From assembly GCA_041281825.1 (NCBI GenBank), contig CP166298.1, positions 4,960,001-5,024,000 on the forward strand: 64,000 nucleotides of DNA, in the 5' to 3' direction. Made by a program: the position numbers and the translations under genes. Each line of letters opens with the position of its first letter. Positions within the stretch are counted from its first letter, which is position 1. This stretch comes from Paenibacillus_D tarimensis_A. Its GTDB lineage: Bacteria; Bacillota; Bacilli; Paenibacillales; Paenibacillaceae. The notes beneath the pieces were generated by a model. It made no database searches. It worked only from the letters and a program-made list of their open reading frames with translations, and was not told the origin of the DNA. Shown here piece after piece: positions 16,786-25,258 of this stretch.

Positions 16786-17304
16786 TTACTGTCGTTGGCG
16801 TTCATTTGCTTCGATTTGACGGAGGATTTCGTCAACGACGTGCGCGATCGGTGCGGTGGCGTCGATTATAATCCCGTTTTTAGGAACGCCTTCTTTCGTT
16901 TGATGCAAGCGCGCACTAATTTCCCGTTCCTCTGGTCTGCCACCCCAGTCAGTTGGGTCCAGCGCCACTCGCTCATCAATCCGCCGGAGAGAGGTTTCCA
17001 GGTCGACCTCAAGGACAAACACGCCGTCGAAGAGGTCGATGAATTTGGGGTAATTCCGCGAACCACCGCAGAAAAATGTTACCGCCTCATCCTGATTGTC
17101 GACCAAAGCTTTTACTTTATCAACATGCCAAATGTGGTGTTCGGGTTTAAAGCCATCCGTCGGGGTACCAGTTTCCGGATCGCCTTGATAAGCCAATTCA
17201 CGGTCACCATGAATAGCATGGTAGCCGCGCCGCTGCAATTCGTTGCAGACCGTAGTTTTACCGGCGCCGGAAACGCCTCCAATCAGATAATTCCTATTGC
17301 CCAT
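16786..17304 (-). CDS. P-loop nucleotide kinase-like ATPase
   Basis: This 172-aa protein has a Walker A loop GGVSGAGKTTVC at residues 8-19 and a nucleoside/shikimate-kinase-like layout: HGDRELAYQGDP after the first helix, FDGVFVLEVD as the core strand, and an arginine-rich lid segment (RRIDERVALDPTDWGGRPEE). The ATG at 17304 is chosen because GGAGGG lies 5 bases upstream; an ATG 30 bases further up has none. The phosphate acceptor is unknown, and small-molecule modification (antibiotic or nucleoside) is possible. It is the single gene between structured repeats F and G, in the common minus-strand orientation. Confidence 0.8.
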   Translation of the reverse strand: MGNRNYLIGGVSGAGKTTVCNELQRRGYHAIHGDRELAYQGDPETGTPTDGFKPEHHIWHVDKVKALVDNQDEAVTFFCGGSRNYPKFIDLFDGVFVLEVDLETSLRRIDERVALDPTDWGGRPEEREISARLHQTKEGVPKNGIIIDATAPIAHVVDEILRQIEANERQRQ

Positions 17305-17361
17305 GGCAGACCCTCCATTCAACTGGATAAGCACAATATATTAGATGTTTCTATCTGTCAC

Positions 17362-17471
17362 TAAACTGCCCATTACTTGAACAAATCCTCCTGTGCCTCA
17401 ATACTACCGCTCTTGCCCTTTTCAAAGCTTTACAAAAGACTAATTAAATTAAGGTTTCCGTTAGAGTTCAG
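17362..17471. repeat. Cassette-separating structured repeat, site G
   Basis: The left arm is TAAACTGCCCATTACTTGAA (17364-17383). The right arm is TTAAATTAAGGTTTCCGTTA followed by GAGTTCAG (17444-17471). The middle lacks a GC-rich hairpin, so this is a more decayed copy. Confidence 0.55.
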
Positions 17472-17481
17472 CGAGAGGAGA

Positions 17482-17664
17482 TTAAGGCAGGTTGTCAAAG
17501 CTTTCCGATAAATTTGAAAACCACATAATAAGAAATACTAAGGTGAGGCCCGCTGACAACAGAATGGAAACTGCCCTCTTTTTATTTCCTAGTATCTTAT
17601 TAAAAGCGGTATAAAGGAGAATACCAATAAACAGGGATACGATGATAGGAATAATAGTAAGCAA
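17482..17664 (-). CDS. Small two-helix membrane protein (60 aa)
   Basis: A first hydrophobic stretch (IIPIIVSLFIGILLYTAF) is followed by a basic loop (KILGNKKRA) and a second helix (SILLSAGLTLVFLIMWF) with a short acidic tail. A GGGGACAAGAG stretch lies before the start. I recognise no family. It is the only gene between repeats G and H, and small membrane proteins are frequent cassette cargo elsewhere. Confidence 0.65.
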   Translation of the reverse strand: MLTIIPIIVSLFIGILLYTAFNKILGNKKRAVSILLSAGLTLVFLIMWFSNLSESFDNLP

Positions 17665-17764
17665 ATCTCTTGTCCCCTTTTCAGTTGATCTAGTTTTAAT
17701 TTACGCAAATTGCATCTACTTGTTTCGAAAGATTCCAAAGAAGATGTTTCCTATATTGTTACGC

Positions 17765-17856
17765 TATCCTGCCCAATAGCTTAATGAGGCCGCCGATCAT
17801 GCGCGGCAGCCTCGTTCGTGGTGTGTTTTGTTCCGCTATCGTAATCCGTTAGCGGA
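17765..17856. repeat. Cassette-separating structured repeat, site H
   Basis: The left arm is GCTATCCTGCCCAATAGCTT (17765-17784). The inner hairpin is GAGGCCGCCGATC... against ...GCGGCAGCCTC. The right arm is CCGCTATCGTAATCCGTTAG followed by CGGAG (17831-17856). The arms pair as GCTA/TAGC at the outside and AATAGCTTAA-type inside. Confidence 0.65.
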
Positions 17857-17949
17857 GCAATAAAAAGCGGCTGCTGAAGCAACCGTCATTTCTATATCGT
17901 ATCCGTTCAATGGTGAGGTGCTTCCTCAAACAACATGAGAGACTGATGT

Positions 17950-18120
17950 TTAATCGATCAGACCCATTAATAAAAGCAAACCAAATTGAACTAGAAAATA
18001 AAGTATTAGACCTATCATAATGCCAATACCTAAATACTTAAAGATTGTTCGCTCGTTTTGTTTTGCTCGTACAAAAAGTATTAGACCAATTATTATCCCC
18101 ATAAGTATGTATTTAAGCAA
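17950..18120 (-). CDS. Very small membrane protein with an internal repeat (56 aa)
   Basis: A TTG start at 18120 is preceded by AAAGGAG. The product has two hydrophobic helices around a charged loop (VRAKQNERTIFKYLG). The helices carry a near-repeat (GIIIGLILF and GIMIGLILY), suggesting an internal duplication. I recognise no family. It is the only gene between structured repeats H and I. Part of its coding sequence (17994-18011) resembles the transposon end site, which I take to be coincidental because it encodes GLILYF within the helix. Confidence 0.6.
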   Translation of the reverse strand: MLKYILMGIIIGLILFVRAKQNERTIFKYLGIGIMIGLILYFLVQFGLLLLMGLID

Positions 18121-18206
18121 GCGGTATCTCCTTTTAAATGCTTTCGCAATAGGTTACCATACATGGTTATTCTAGCATGTCGAACAATTAGCAAATGTAA
18201 CTGTTC

Positions 18207-18301
18207 CCAGTATCCTGCCCGTTACTTCAATGGAAAAAGCAGCCGATCGTCTGGCGGCTGCTGTCGTATCTTTATTGAGCTAAAGGACCCATTAGCTGAA
18301 C
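18207..18301. repeat. Cassette-separating structured repeat, site I (best-preserved terminator form)
   Basis: The left arm is GTATCCTGCCCGTTACTTCA (18208-18227). The inner hairpin is GCAGCCGATC... against ...GGCGGCTGC (18238-18260), followed on the minus strand by TTTTT. The right arm is TTGAGCTAAAGGACCCATTA followed by GCTGAACG (18274-18301). It probably terminates the GNAT gene on its right while also separating two cassettes. Confidence 0.7.
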
Positions 18302-18319
18302 GTATATTGATTAAATTCG

Positions 18320-18784
18320 TTATGACACAATGGATAATTCCATAAATATTTCACCAATATCATTATCATTGTATTTTGGTATCTCATAAAAGCCAAAACT
18401 TCGAAACACTGACATCGCTTTATAAGATTGTTTCTCAGCGTCCAGCCTCAGCTTTTTTAATCCAGCTTGTCTTGCAAATTCTATTATTTGGCTCATCATG
18501 CTTTTGCCGTAACCCTTATCTTGATGTTCAGGTAAGACGAAGAACCTCTTTATTTCACCAATTCTGTTTTCAGAATCAATATTCTTTAAACCAATAGTCC
18601 CAATAACGCTCTGTTCTTCCTTCAATAACCAGAATCCGCCTTTAGTCCCAAAATATATAAGTTCAATACTTCTAATATCTGAATGCGACCCTTCAGGATC
18701 AAAGACATATCCTCTGGAAACATACATAGTTTTCATAAACTCTTCCAATTGATCCTGGTCTGATCTAATGTATCTCTGAAGCAA
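18320..18784 (-). CDS. GNAT-family N-acetyltransferase
   Basis: This 154-aa protein starts at TTG 18784 behind GAGAGGGG. The GNAT core is visible: GGFWLLKEEQSVIGTIGLKN as the beta-hairpin, then the acetyl-CoA site FFVLPEHQDKGYGKSMMSQI with the Q/RxxGxG/A motif (QDKGYG), then LRLDAEKQSYKAMSVFRSFG as the helix/strand typical of motif B. The acceptor is unknown. It is the only gene between repeat I and the worn half-site at 18825. GNATs are among the most common integron-cassette products, which adds to the cassette impression of this region. Confidence 0.8.
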   Translation of the reverse strand: MLQRYIRSDQDQLEEFMKTMYVSRGYVFDPEGSHSDIRSIELIYFGTKGGFWLLKEEQSVIGTIGLKNIDSENRIGEIKRFFVLPEHQDKGYGKSMMSQIIEFARQAGLKKLRLDAEKQSYKAMSVFRSFGFYEIPKYNDNDIGEIFMELSIVS

Positions 18785-18824
18785 TAAGCATTCCCCTCTC
18801 TCGTGGATAGAACTTCTTTACTCT

Positions 18825-18845
18825 CGTTTCCCGATAGTTCAACGG
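18825..18845. repeat. Worn cassette half-site J (left arm)
   Basis: GTTTCCCGATAGTTCAACGG resembles the left-arm consensus CTGCCCGTTAGTTCAACGG. No right arm follows; the ABC exporter genes start instead. It may mark the right edge of the cassette region. Confidence 0.4.
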
Positions 18846-18867
18846 TTTCCTTCCTCTTTGTTTCGAT

Positions 18868-20154
18868 CTAAACCTTATAAGCCTTCATCGCCTTGCGCAG
18901 CTCCTTGAAGCTTGGGCGCTTGCCGTACATTAGGACACCGGTCCGGTAAATCTTCGCCGACAGCCAGCCGAACACGAGGATACTGGCAAAGAGCAGGCCA
19001 AGCGACAATAGAATCTGCCATGTCGGAGGATCGGTAAGGCCGACCCGCAGAAACATCGCGAACGGCGAGAAGAACGGAATATACGAGGTCACTTCGACGA
19101 AGGTCGCATTCGGCGCAGACATCCCGAAGATTCCGATATAAAAGCCGCCCATCGCAAGGAAGGTGATCGGCATAAGCGCTTGCGCCAAATCTTCCGTCCG
19201 GCTCACGATCGAGCCGATCGCCGCGAATAAGGTGGAATACAGGAAGTAACCGGACAGATAGAACAACACCGCATAGACATATAACATAGGGTCGATTTGG
19301 CCGAAATCGATATTGATGCTCGACAACAATTCATTATTATGAGGGAGCGAAATGTTTAGAATAAAGATTGCAACATATACACCGATCTGAAGAAGACCGA
19401 CCAGAAACATGCCGAATATTTTACCGAACATTTGCTTCAGCGGCGTAACGCTTGTGACGAGAATTTCCATTACACGCGAGCTCTTCTCCGCAGTTATTTC
19501 CGTTGCGATTAATTGACTCGTAATGAAAATGCCCATAAACAGCACAATCATCATCGCATACACGAAACCCATTGCAAGTCCTCGCTGCGCCATAGTTTTA
19601 CCGCTGTCCTCTGCATTCGTTACGGATATTTGCGCCGTGCTGAATTCAAGCGGCGAGAACAAAATCGTTTTTTGCTCCTCCGTCAAATCGGCCGTTTGCA
19701 CAACCAGCTCCATCTTCACCACCTGCAGCGCATTCGACAATTCGCCTGCAGTACCGCCGGCCAGCAAATCTTCGGATTTATAGATCACGCTTGGAAATCC
19801 TGTCGCCTCATTCGCCTCAAACAGAATGTATCCTTTAATATCGCCTTGTTCGATCGCTTGCTTAAGCGCGCGTTCATTGGCTTCCAGCGATCCGGCATCC
19901 TCATAAGAAACCAGTACCAGACTTGGCTCCTCCATTGCTTCGAAATGTTTTTGCAGCGGCTGCGCTACCTCGTCGGTATACCCTGCGATATAGCCGACCT
20001 TGGTTACCTCATCCTTACTAAATAAAGCAATGATATAAGGCAAGTTAACAGCAATGCTAAGTATGACGGCCAATACAACCGTCGTAATAATGAATGCTTT
20101 TGCTCTAATCTTGTTTCGGACCGTGAATCCGACAACCGTCCAGAAATTACTCAT
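18868..20154 (-). CDS. ABC-2 type exporter permease (YhaP/NatB-like)
   Basis: This 428-aa membrane protein has the ABC-2 plan. One N-terminal helix (KAFIITTVVLAVILSIAVNL) is followed by an extracellular domain of about 150 residues and then five or six helices (MGFVYAMMIVLFMGIFITSQ, MFGKIFGMFLVGLLQIGVYV, YAVLFYLSGYFLYSTLFAAI, QILLSLGLLFASILVFGWL). The tail is basic. The start at 20154 overlaps the ATPase stop by 8 bases, so the two are translationally coupled. B. subtilis YhaP and NatB share this plan. The substrate is unknown; sodium or a peptide/lipid are the family precedents. Confidence 0.8.
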   Translation of the reverse strand: MSNFWTVVGFTVRNKIRAKAFIITTVVLAVILSIAVNLPYIIALFSKDEVTKVGYIAGYTDEVAQPLQKHFEAMEEPSLVLVSYEDAGSLEANERALKQAIEQGDIKGYILFEANEATGFPSVIYKSEDLLAGGTAGELSNALQVVKMELVVQTADLTEEQKTILFSPLEFSTAQISVTNAEDSGKTMAQRGLAMGFVYAMMIVLFMGIFITSQLIATEITAEKSSRVMEILVTSVTPLKQMFGKIFGMFLVGLLQIGVYVAIFILNISLPHNNELLSSINIDFGQIDPMLYVYAVLFYLSGYFLYSTLFAAIGSIVSRTEDLAQALMPITFLAMGGFYIGIFGMSAPNATFVEVTSYIPFFSPFAMFLRVGLTDPPTWQILLSLGLLFASILVFGWLSAKIYRTGVLMYGKRPSFKELRKAMKAYKV

Positions 20155-21049
20155 GGATTTCACCCACCGATCGGATAAATATTTCATTCAATGTCGGTTC
20201 CATCACTTCAAACCGCGTTAATTCCGCTTGTTCCATTGCGTGCCGCAGGATGGACTGCGCCGTTTCCATCCGTTCAATCATCAGCTCGTAGCCGTACTCC
20301 TGACGGACAACCTGTCGAACGCCGCTGATTTGCTCCAGCCCTTGAAGCTCGCTCTCCGTTCCGATAATAACCCGCTCCCGCGGAAATTGCTTTTTGATCT
20401 CCTTCAGATTGCCTTGCAATACCGTATTTGACCGGTGCAAAATGGTGATATTACGGCACAGCTCCTCGACATGCTCCATCCGGTGTGTGGAGAATAGGAT
20501 ACTCGCTCCATTGTCTCGCAGCTCCTTCACCGTCGCCTTAAGCAGCTCCACATTGACCGGATCCAAGCCGCTGAACGCTTCATCGAGAATGACGATTTTC
20601 GGTTCATGGATCACCGCCGCGATGAACTGGATCTTCTGTTGATTGCCCTTGGACAGCTCCTCTACTTTCTTATTGTAATATTCACTGATATTGAACCTCT
20701 CAAGCCAGCGTTTCAGATTGCGGTCCGCATCTTTGCGCGACATGCCCCTGAGCTGTGCAAGGTAAATGATTTGGTCGCTGATTTTGACCTTCGGATACAT
20801 ACCCCGCTCTTCCGGCAAATACCCGAGCATTCGCAGCTGCTCCTGACTGTAAGGCTTGCCATGGTAATGAATCGTTCCTTCATCCTGAAATATCAATCCG
20901 AGCACCATACGCATCGTCGTCGTTTTGCCTGCGCCGTTCGCGCCAAGCAAACCGTAGATTTCTCCTTCCTCCACCCCCAAGCTGATGCCGTTAACCGCCG
21001 TTGTGTCCCCATATTGTTTACTCACATTGTGTAATACGAGTGGCTTCAT
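20147..21049 (-). CDS. ABC transporter ATPase (YhaQ/NatA-like)
   Basis: A 300-aa ATPase. Walker A is GANGAGKTT (about residues 37-45), the signature is LSKGNQQKIQF (about 136-146), Walker B is IVILDEAFSGLDP (about 157-169), and the H-loop is STHRMEHVEEL. The ATG at 21049 is preferred over one 24 bases upstream because AAAGGAG stands just before it. The C-terminal extension of about 80 residues is typical of the NatA/YhaQ group. It is coupled to the permease gene at 18868-20154. Confidence 0.88.
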   Translation of the reverse strand: MKPLVLHNVSKQYGDTTAVNGISLGVEEGEIYGLLGANGAGKTTTMRMVLGLIFQDEGTIHYHGKPYSQEQLRMLGYLPEERGMYPKVKISDQIIYLAQLRGMSRKDADRNLKRWLERFNISEYYNKKVEELSKGNQQKIQFIAAVIHEPKIVILDEAFSGLDPVNVELLKATVKELRDNGASILFSTHRMEHVEELCRNITILHRSNTVLQGNLKEIKKQFPRERVIIGTESELQGLEQISGVRQVVRQEYGYELMIERMETAQSILRHAMEQAELTRFEVMEPTLNEIFIRSVGEIHE

Positions 21050-21069
21050 CTTCAGACTCCTTTCAACGT

Positions 21070-21993
21070 TCACGTTTTCTGCAACCTGTCATTTTTAATC
21101 AAAGAGGCCATAATGTCGTCCAGTTCCATTGCTGTTCGTCCCGTAATCTCCATTCCTTCGCCACGGATCCACTCTTCCGCTTCGAGGGCTTTGTTCGTTA
21201 CTGCTCTAACTTGCATTCCGCCGACATCTTCTCTGCTTTGTAAGCCCGGCACCCTTGCTAGACGCTCGAATACTGCACGGCCTCCTTTTACATAAAAAGT
21301 ATGCCAGCTGCTTAACAGCTCATCCTTTTCATAGACGCCAATTACGTGTCCCTCCGCCATAAAGACGATATAGTCGGCTAATCTCTTAATCTCATCGATG
21401 ATATGCGACGCAAGAACGATCGTCCGATTACCATGCTCCATATACCGGTGAAGCACCTCAATCATAACCTTCCATGCGAGCGGATCGAGCCCTGAAGACG
21501 GTTCATCCAGCAGCAGTAACTCCGGTTGGTGCGCCAATACGAGTGACAGATCAAACTTGCGGCGCATTCCCTTGGACATTTTGCCCAGCTTCAGGCTCGG
21601 GTCGACCTCAAACCGCCGAAGCAGCTCCTGATAACGATTCACATCCCATCCGGGGTACCAGGCCTTGACGAAATCCGCCTTGTCTGTACCGCGGATCGCA
21701 TGTTCTCCGTGATTGGCGTTTTCCGGCAAATAACCGATCCGCTGTTTCACTTCGATATCGTCTTTATTCACTTCCCGCCCAATCATCTCGATGTGTCCGC
21801 GATCCGGTTTCGCCATGTTCAGCATGAGCCGAAATGTCGAGCTCTTCCCTGAACCGTTAGGTCCTACAATCGCGGTAACGTACCCCCTCGGGACGGCAAG
21901 ATTGAGCGGGCCAAGCCGAAAATGCGGCCTTGTCTGTTCAACATCCGTAAACCGGATTACAACGTCCTCCTGCAGCTCCACCTTACTTTTCAC
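21070..21993 (-). CDS. ABC transporter ATPase (YtrB-like)
   Basis: A 307-aa ATPase with Walker A GPNGSGKSST, signature KMSKGMRRKFDLSLVLAHQP, Walker B LLLLDEPSSGLDP and H-loop LASHIIDEIKRL. It lies behind a GntR gene of the YtrA type and ahead of a second ATPase/permease pair. In B. subtilis the ytr operon has the same order of regulator and ATPases. Its natural membrane partner is probably the protein at 22465-23181. Confidence 0.85.
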   Translation of the reverse strand: MKSKVELQEDVVIRFTDVEQTRPHFRLGPLNLAVPRGYVTAIVGPNGSGKSSTFRLMLNMAKPDRGHIEMIGREVNKDDIEVKQRIGYLPENANHGEHAIRGTDKADFVKAWYPGWDVNRYQELLRRFEVDPSLKLGKMSKGMRRKFDLSLVLAHQPELLLLDEPSSGLDPLAWKVMIEVLHRYMEHGNRTIVLASHIIDEIKRLADYIVFMAEGHVIGVYEKDELLSSWHTFYVKGGRAVFERLARVPGLQSREDVGGMQVRAVTNKALEAEEWIRGEGMEITGRTAMELDDIMASLIKNDRLQKT

Positions 21994-22050
21994 CGCCTCT
22001 ATGATTTATCCGATCACGTATCGGTTTTTTGAACGAGAAGCTGAACGTGT

Positions 22051-22443
22051 TCACTGGCGTTCCAGCTTTTCATTCAGTATCCGATAAAAAATGGTTTCCA
22101 TTTCTTCTTTGGAACATTGCACCCTCAGCCCCGCTGCCACAGCCGTTTCAAATGCTTCAATCACCGATTCAAGCCTGTGCCGCCCCCGCTCCTTAGCTCC
22201 GACCTTCGCAACGAAGGTTCCCGTTCCCTGCTTTGTGCGCAGCAGGCCTTGTGTCTCCAAATCCTGATATACGCGCCGGATCGTAATCACGCTGCACTTC
22301 AGCTGCTGGGCCAGTTCCCTGATGGAGGGCAACAAAGTCTCTTCCGCCAGCTGTCCGCTTACAATGAGTGCTCTTAATTGAACCTCAATCTGGTGATACA
22401 GCGGTTCCGCACTCTGATCATTAATATGAATTGGAATCCACAC
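22051..22443 (-). CDS. GntR-family repressor, YtrA subfamily
   Basis: A 130-aa regulator starting at GTG 22443, directly behind AAGGAAGGTGA. The winged helix-turn-helix is clear (AEPLYHQIEVQLRALIVSGQ, LPSIRELAQQLKCSVITIRR, YQDLETQGLLRTKQGTGTFV). The C-terminal part is short, as in the YtrA group, which control ABC exporter operons and often sense cell-envelope antibiotics. An inverted repeat directly after the operon promoter (23214-23235) is its likely operator, giving autorepression. Confidence 0.85.
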   Translation of the reverse strand: MWIPIHINDQSAEPLYHQIEVQLRALIVSGQLAEETLLPSIRELAQQLKCSVITIRRVYQDLETQGLLRTKQGTGTFVAKVGAKERGRHRLESVIEAFETAVAAGLRVQCSKEEMETIFYRILNEKLERQ

Positions 22444-22464
22444 GGCATCACCTTCCTTCAAGAG

Positions 22465-23181
22465 CTAATTCATCAAATTTCTCATAGCCAGCCGTTTACA
22501 AATCGCTGTGTACGAGATGACAGCCGCACATCCTGCTGCAAGAAGCGAGAGGGCTGGAACCCACCACATGCCGGCTTTGACCGCTTCCATAATTCCAAAT
22601 ACGGCGCTGCGGTCGAATGTAAAAATCAAATAGACTACGAGCCCATAAATAGGAAAATAACAGGTACATAAAATGGTGAACGTTTTGCCGGAGTATCCCA
22701 TTTCCCAATAAATATAACTGCTTGCCATCACAGCCGAATAACCTAACCAGAATACCGCTATTCCGACAAATGTCCCGAGTTCCATATGATACCGGAAAGC
22801 CAACACGTAGTGTACTGCAAAAAAGTACAGCCATCCTCCGACTAGAACAATATGCATCCCAACTAAACGGCTGAGTGCGATGTGCGCATTTTTGATCGGC
22901 ATTGTTCTCCATATGGCAATCCTTTTTGAGACCGGATCATCTCTCCATACCTTGAACATCGTCCTGTTCATCACATACCCGAAATTCGGAAGCAGGCTGA
23001 TGTACATGAAATCGAGCAACCAACGGCTAGACTTTGGGTAGTCCCCTTGCAGCGCTTCATTAAACAATGGCAAAAGAATAAACGATAAATAAGTGATAAA
23101 TAGAAATGATAACAGCAATCCGAACCGCTCCCGCCGCATTTCGGTCTTAACGATATGCCAGGCACCCTGCCATTTTGTCAT
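22465..23181 (-). CDS. Membrane protein of the ABC exporter operon
   Basis: This 238-aa protein has about six hydrophobic helices (FGLLLSFLFITYLSFILLPL, LVGMHIVLVGGWLYFFAVHY, FVGIAVFWLGYSAVMASSY, FTILCTCYFPIYGLVVYLIF, WWVPALSLLAAGCAAVISYT). It is probably the transmembrane subunit pairing with the ATPase at 21070. It is the first gene of the operon, 21 bases ahead of the GntR start. I cannot assign a named family, but size and position fit ABC-2-type permeases next to YtrA regulators. The start follows GAGGAGG. Confidence 0.75.
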   Translation of the reverse strand: MTKWQGAWHIVKTEMRRERFGLLLSFLFITYLSFILLPLFNEALQGDYPKSSRWLLDFMYISLLPNFGYVMNRTMFKVWRDDPVSKRIAIWRTMPIKNAHIALSRLVGMHIVLVGGWLYFFAVHYVLAFRYHMELGTFVGIAVFWLGYSAVMASSYIYWEMGYSGKTFTILCTCYFPIYGLVVYLIFTFDRSAVFGIMEAVKAGMWWVPALSLLAAGCAAVISYTAICKRLAMRNLMN

Positions 23182-23213
23182 TGCAAGCCTCCTCTGTTAC
23201 AACAGCCGACAAA

Positions 23214-23235
23214 CTGTATATATGTTTATACACAG
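23214..23235. promoter_or_regulatory. GntR/YtrA operator
   Basis: A 22-bp inverted repeat (CTGTATATA...TATACACAG) directly downstream of the -10 box; binding there would block the promoter. Confidence 0.75.
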
Positions 23236-23263
23236 TATAACTACGTTGCCGAAAACACGTCAA
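23234..23263 (-). promoter_or_regulatory. Promoter of the ABC exporter operon
   Basis: On the minus strand TTGACG (23258-23263) and TATACT (23234-23239) are 18 bases apart, with the operator overlapping the transcription start. Confidence 0.8.
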
Positions 23264-23354
23264 CCCATTTTATGTTAATTTTCGTTAAAGTTTAGTTAAA
23301 GTGACAAGTATAACGGCTTCGCCGTCCTCATTTATTTCCTCGTTAAACTAGTAC

Positions 23355-23388
23355 GAAAAAAGCCCGAGTCGATTGACCCGGGCCTTCT
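23355..23388 (-). terminator. Terminator of the cta operon
   Basis: On the minus strand a GGCCCGGGTC / GACTCGGGCT stem is followed by TTTTTT, 50 bases after the ctaM stop. Confidence 0.8.
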
Positions 23389-23435
23389 TCTCATTGATGA
23401 ATTAATGGATATTTTCTCCTGAAGCCTCTGCTTGC

Positions 23436-23912
23436 TTAACCGCCAAAAATAGCGTCGATAACCGGCCGTGTATGACCGCCCGGATACATGACATACAGCA
23501 GCGTGTACACGGTCACGCCGGTAATGGCTGTAAAGAACCAGATGACCGCCGTAATGCGTCCCCATCTGCGATGCTTGGCAAACTTCTCCTTAAAGGCCAG
23601 TACTAGCGTTGTGATACCGAAAACCGCCGCAACGGTCGCAAGTACGATGTGAAACAACAGAAAAGTCAAATAGTACGGATATAAGTTGTCCGGACCGCCC
23701 CATGAAGTATTGCCTACGAGGATTGTTCTCGATAAATAAATAATGAAGAAAATCAAGGCTGCCGCAGCTGCGGCCAGCATCACTTTTTTATGCTCCTCCA
23801 GACGTCTCTTTACTGCAAGCGGCCAGCCGATCGCAACCAATACGGCGCTGATCACAATAAATGCGGTGCTTAATGTAGGCATCCACTCGTAAATTGTCAC
23901 AGGCGATCCCAC
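23436..23912 (-). CDS. ctaM: DUF420 protein, CtaM-type cytochrome oxidase factor
   Basis: This 158-aa protein has four hydrophobic helices (TLSTAFIVISAVLVAIGWPL, AAAAALIFFIIYLSRTIL, YYLTFLLFHIVLATVAAVFG, ITAVIWFFTAITGVTVYTLL) with intramembrane histidines, as in the DUF420/YozB group. CtaM of Staphylococcus aureus is needed for maturation of the aa3 oxidase. It is the last gene of the cta operon, 15 bases behind ctaG, and its stop is followed by a terminator. The exact biochemical step is not known. Confidence 0.8.
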   Translation of the reverse strand: MGSPVTIYEWMPTLSTAFIVISAVLVAIGWPLAVKRRLEEHKKVMLAAAAAALIFFIIYLSRTILVGNTSWGGPDNLYPYYLTFLLFHIVLATVAAVFGITTLVLAFKEKFAKHRRWGRITAVIWFFTAITGVTVYTLLYVMYPGGHTRPVIDAIFGG

Positions 23913-23927
23913 CTTAAATTATATTTA

Positions 23928-24836
23928 TTAATTTCCTGCTCCTGCCGGACCCGGATTCGGCACATCATCGGAATCCGCATGCTCCCTTTTAAACCAATGA
24001 AAAAACACATAGGCCAGAATCGCACCGTACATAAACTCTTGTACTAGCTTCATTACAATTCCGCCCAATTGCTGATCTTCAATCGTCGGCAGGAAATTAA
24101 AGAAAGTGGGGCCGTCGAATTTAGAGAGCAGCACTGCAGGGTCACCCGAAACACAATAACCCATCGCTTGTGCCCATACGTTTGGGTCGTTGTAAGTTGC
24201 ATAAAGCGGCTCTCCCGCAAAAATGATCAATGCGCAAGCAGGAGTGAGCAGAACACCGTTAGCGAAGATATAGCCCATCTTCTTCACATCGGTCAGTCTC
24301 GCCCATTCCTTCACCGGACAGTAAATTTGCCACCACATCATAAACGATGCAGCCAGCATCGCAAGATAATAGATCCGATGTATCATAAAATGGGTCATTA
24401 CATAATCGTGAACGACAGGCACATGGTATATGGAAAACATCATATTAAACAACACCAGCGTAAGCATCGGATTCATCAGCCAGCGCAGCGGTTTCCACAC
24501 ACGAGCGGAAAAAACATAGCGCCATATGAATGCCGGAATCCCCAGCAGCAGCATCGGCGGAACGATCAAATAGGACAGGGACATATTAGTCATGTGAAAA
24601 GTGAACGTCAGATGTCCAAGCAGCTCAAGAGGACCGCCTTGGGCAAAGTAATAAAGCGTTATTCCGCCTACAAACCATACCCTTTGTTTGGTACCGACCG
24701 AAGGCTCTTCATGAAAGCGGCGTTCGCGCCATGGTCCTATTGCATAGAAATACAGGATGACTACCGCCGCCATCAGAAAGAAAAACATCGGACTCCACAA
24801 TTCCTCAAAGCTGAAATATTCCAGACCAAGCATCAT
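23928..24836 (-). CDS. ctaG: Cytochrome c oxidase assembly factor CtaG (caa3 type)
   Basis: A 302-aa membrane protein of the Caa3_CtaG family with seven hydrophobic helices (SPMFFFLMAAVVILYFYAIG, LSYLIVPPMLLLGIPAFI, PMLTLVLFNMMFSIYHVPV, YYLAMLAASFMMWWQIYCPV, FANGVLLTPACALIIFAG, and others). Conserved His and Met residues lie near the membrane surface. In B. subtilis CtaG is needed for active caa3 oxidase, probably in CuA-site copper delivery. The ATG at 24836 follows AAAGGGGAG; the frame upstream to 24911 has no ribosome binding site. Confidence 0.85.
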   Translation of the reverse strand: MMLGLEYFSFEELWSPMFFFLMAAVVILYFYAIGPWRERRFHEEPSVGTKQRVWFVGGITLYYFAQGGPLELLGHLTFTFHMTNMSLSYLIVPPMLLLGIPAFIWRYVFSARVWKPLRWLMNPMLTLVLFNMMFSIYHVPVVHDYVMTHFMIHRIYYLAMLAASFMMWWQIYCPVKEWARLTDVKKMGYIFANGVLLTPACALIIFAGEPLYATYNDPNVWAQAMGYCVSGDPAVLLSKFDGPTFFNFLPTIEDQQLGGIVMKLVQEFMYGAILAYVFFHWFKREHADSDDVPNPGPAGAGN

Positions 24837-24937
24837 GGACTCCCCTTTCTTACCAGACTGAATAACCTGTTCAAAGAAAAGACGGGCCACCACATAGCGA
24901 CCCGCCTCCATGTCAACCTTGCCTCAGGGCCTGTGCG

Positions 24938-25255
24938 TTACCACCACACCCAATATTCCGCCATAATGACCAGCGTGAATACGACGAACACCCCTGTCAA
25001 AATCCCGATGACCGCATACAGATGGCCGCGGTCTTTCATATGCATCCAGAACGCCATTTGAATGTATACTTGCAGGATTGCCATAATAATCAGCATGATA
25101 TACGTAAATGTTGTATTTACTTCACCGGCAGCAACGACTGCAAATGCAAGTACCGTTAAAGCCAGCGAAAAAATATAGGCAATAATATGCTTTTTCGGTC
25201 CTTCAACTTTATGGCGTCTGTTCTGATGTTCCGCTGCGGAATGGTTACCTGCCAT
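24938..25255 (-). CDS. ctaF: Cytochrome c oxidase subunit IV (CtaF)
   Basis: This 105-aa subunit has three membrane helices (HIIAYIFSLALTVLAFAVVA, FTYIMLIIMAILQVYIQMAF, YAVIGILTGVFVVFTLVIM) and a His-rich polar N-terminus, as in the COX4/CyoD family. It is a small structural subunit of the caa3 complex in the cytoplasmic membrane. It starts 3 bases after the ctaE stop. A gap of about 100 bases separates it from ctaG. Confidence 0.88.
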   Translation of the reverse strand: MAGNHSAAEHQNRRHKVEGPKKHIIAYIFSLALTVLAFAVVAAGEVNTTFTYIMLIIMAILQVYIQMAFWMHMKDRGHLYAVIGILTGVFVVFTLVIMAEYWVWW

Positions 25256-25258
25256 AGG

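Noticed and set aside
17994..18011. Another transposon end site (GAAAATAAAGTATTAGAC)
   Set aside because: It is a near-perfect match, but it lies within the coding sequence of a 56-aa membrane protein, encodes GLILYF, and has an internal paralogue (GLILF) in the same protein. No second site or TGT end is nearby.
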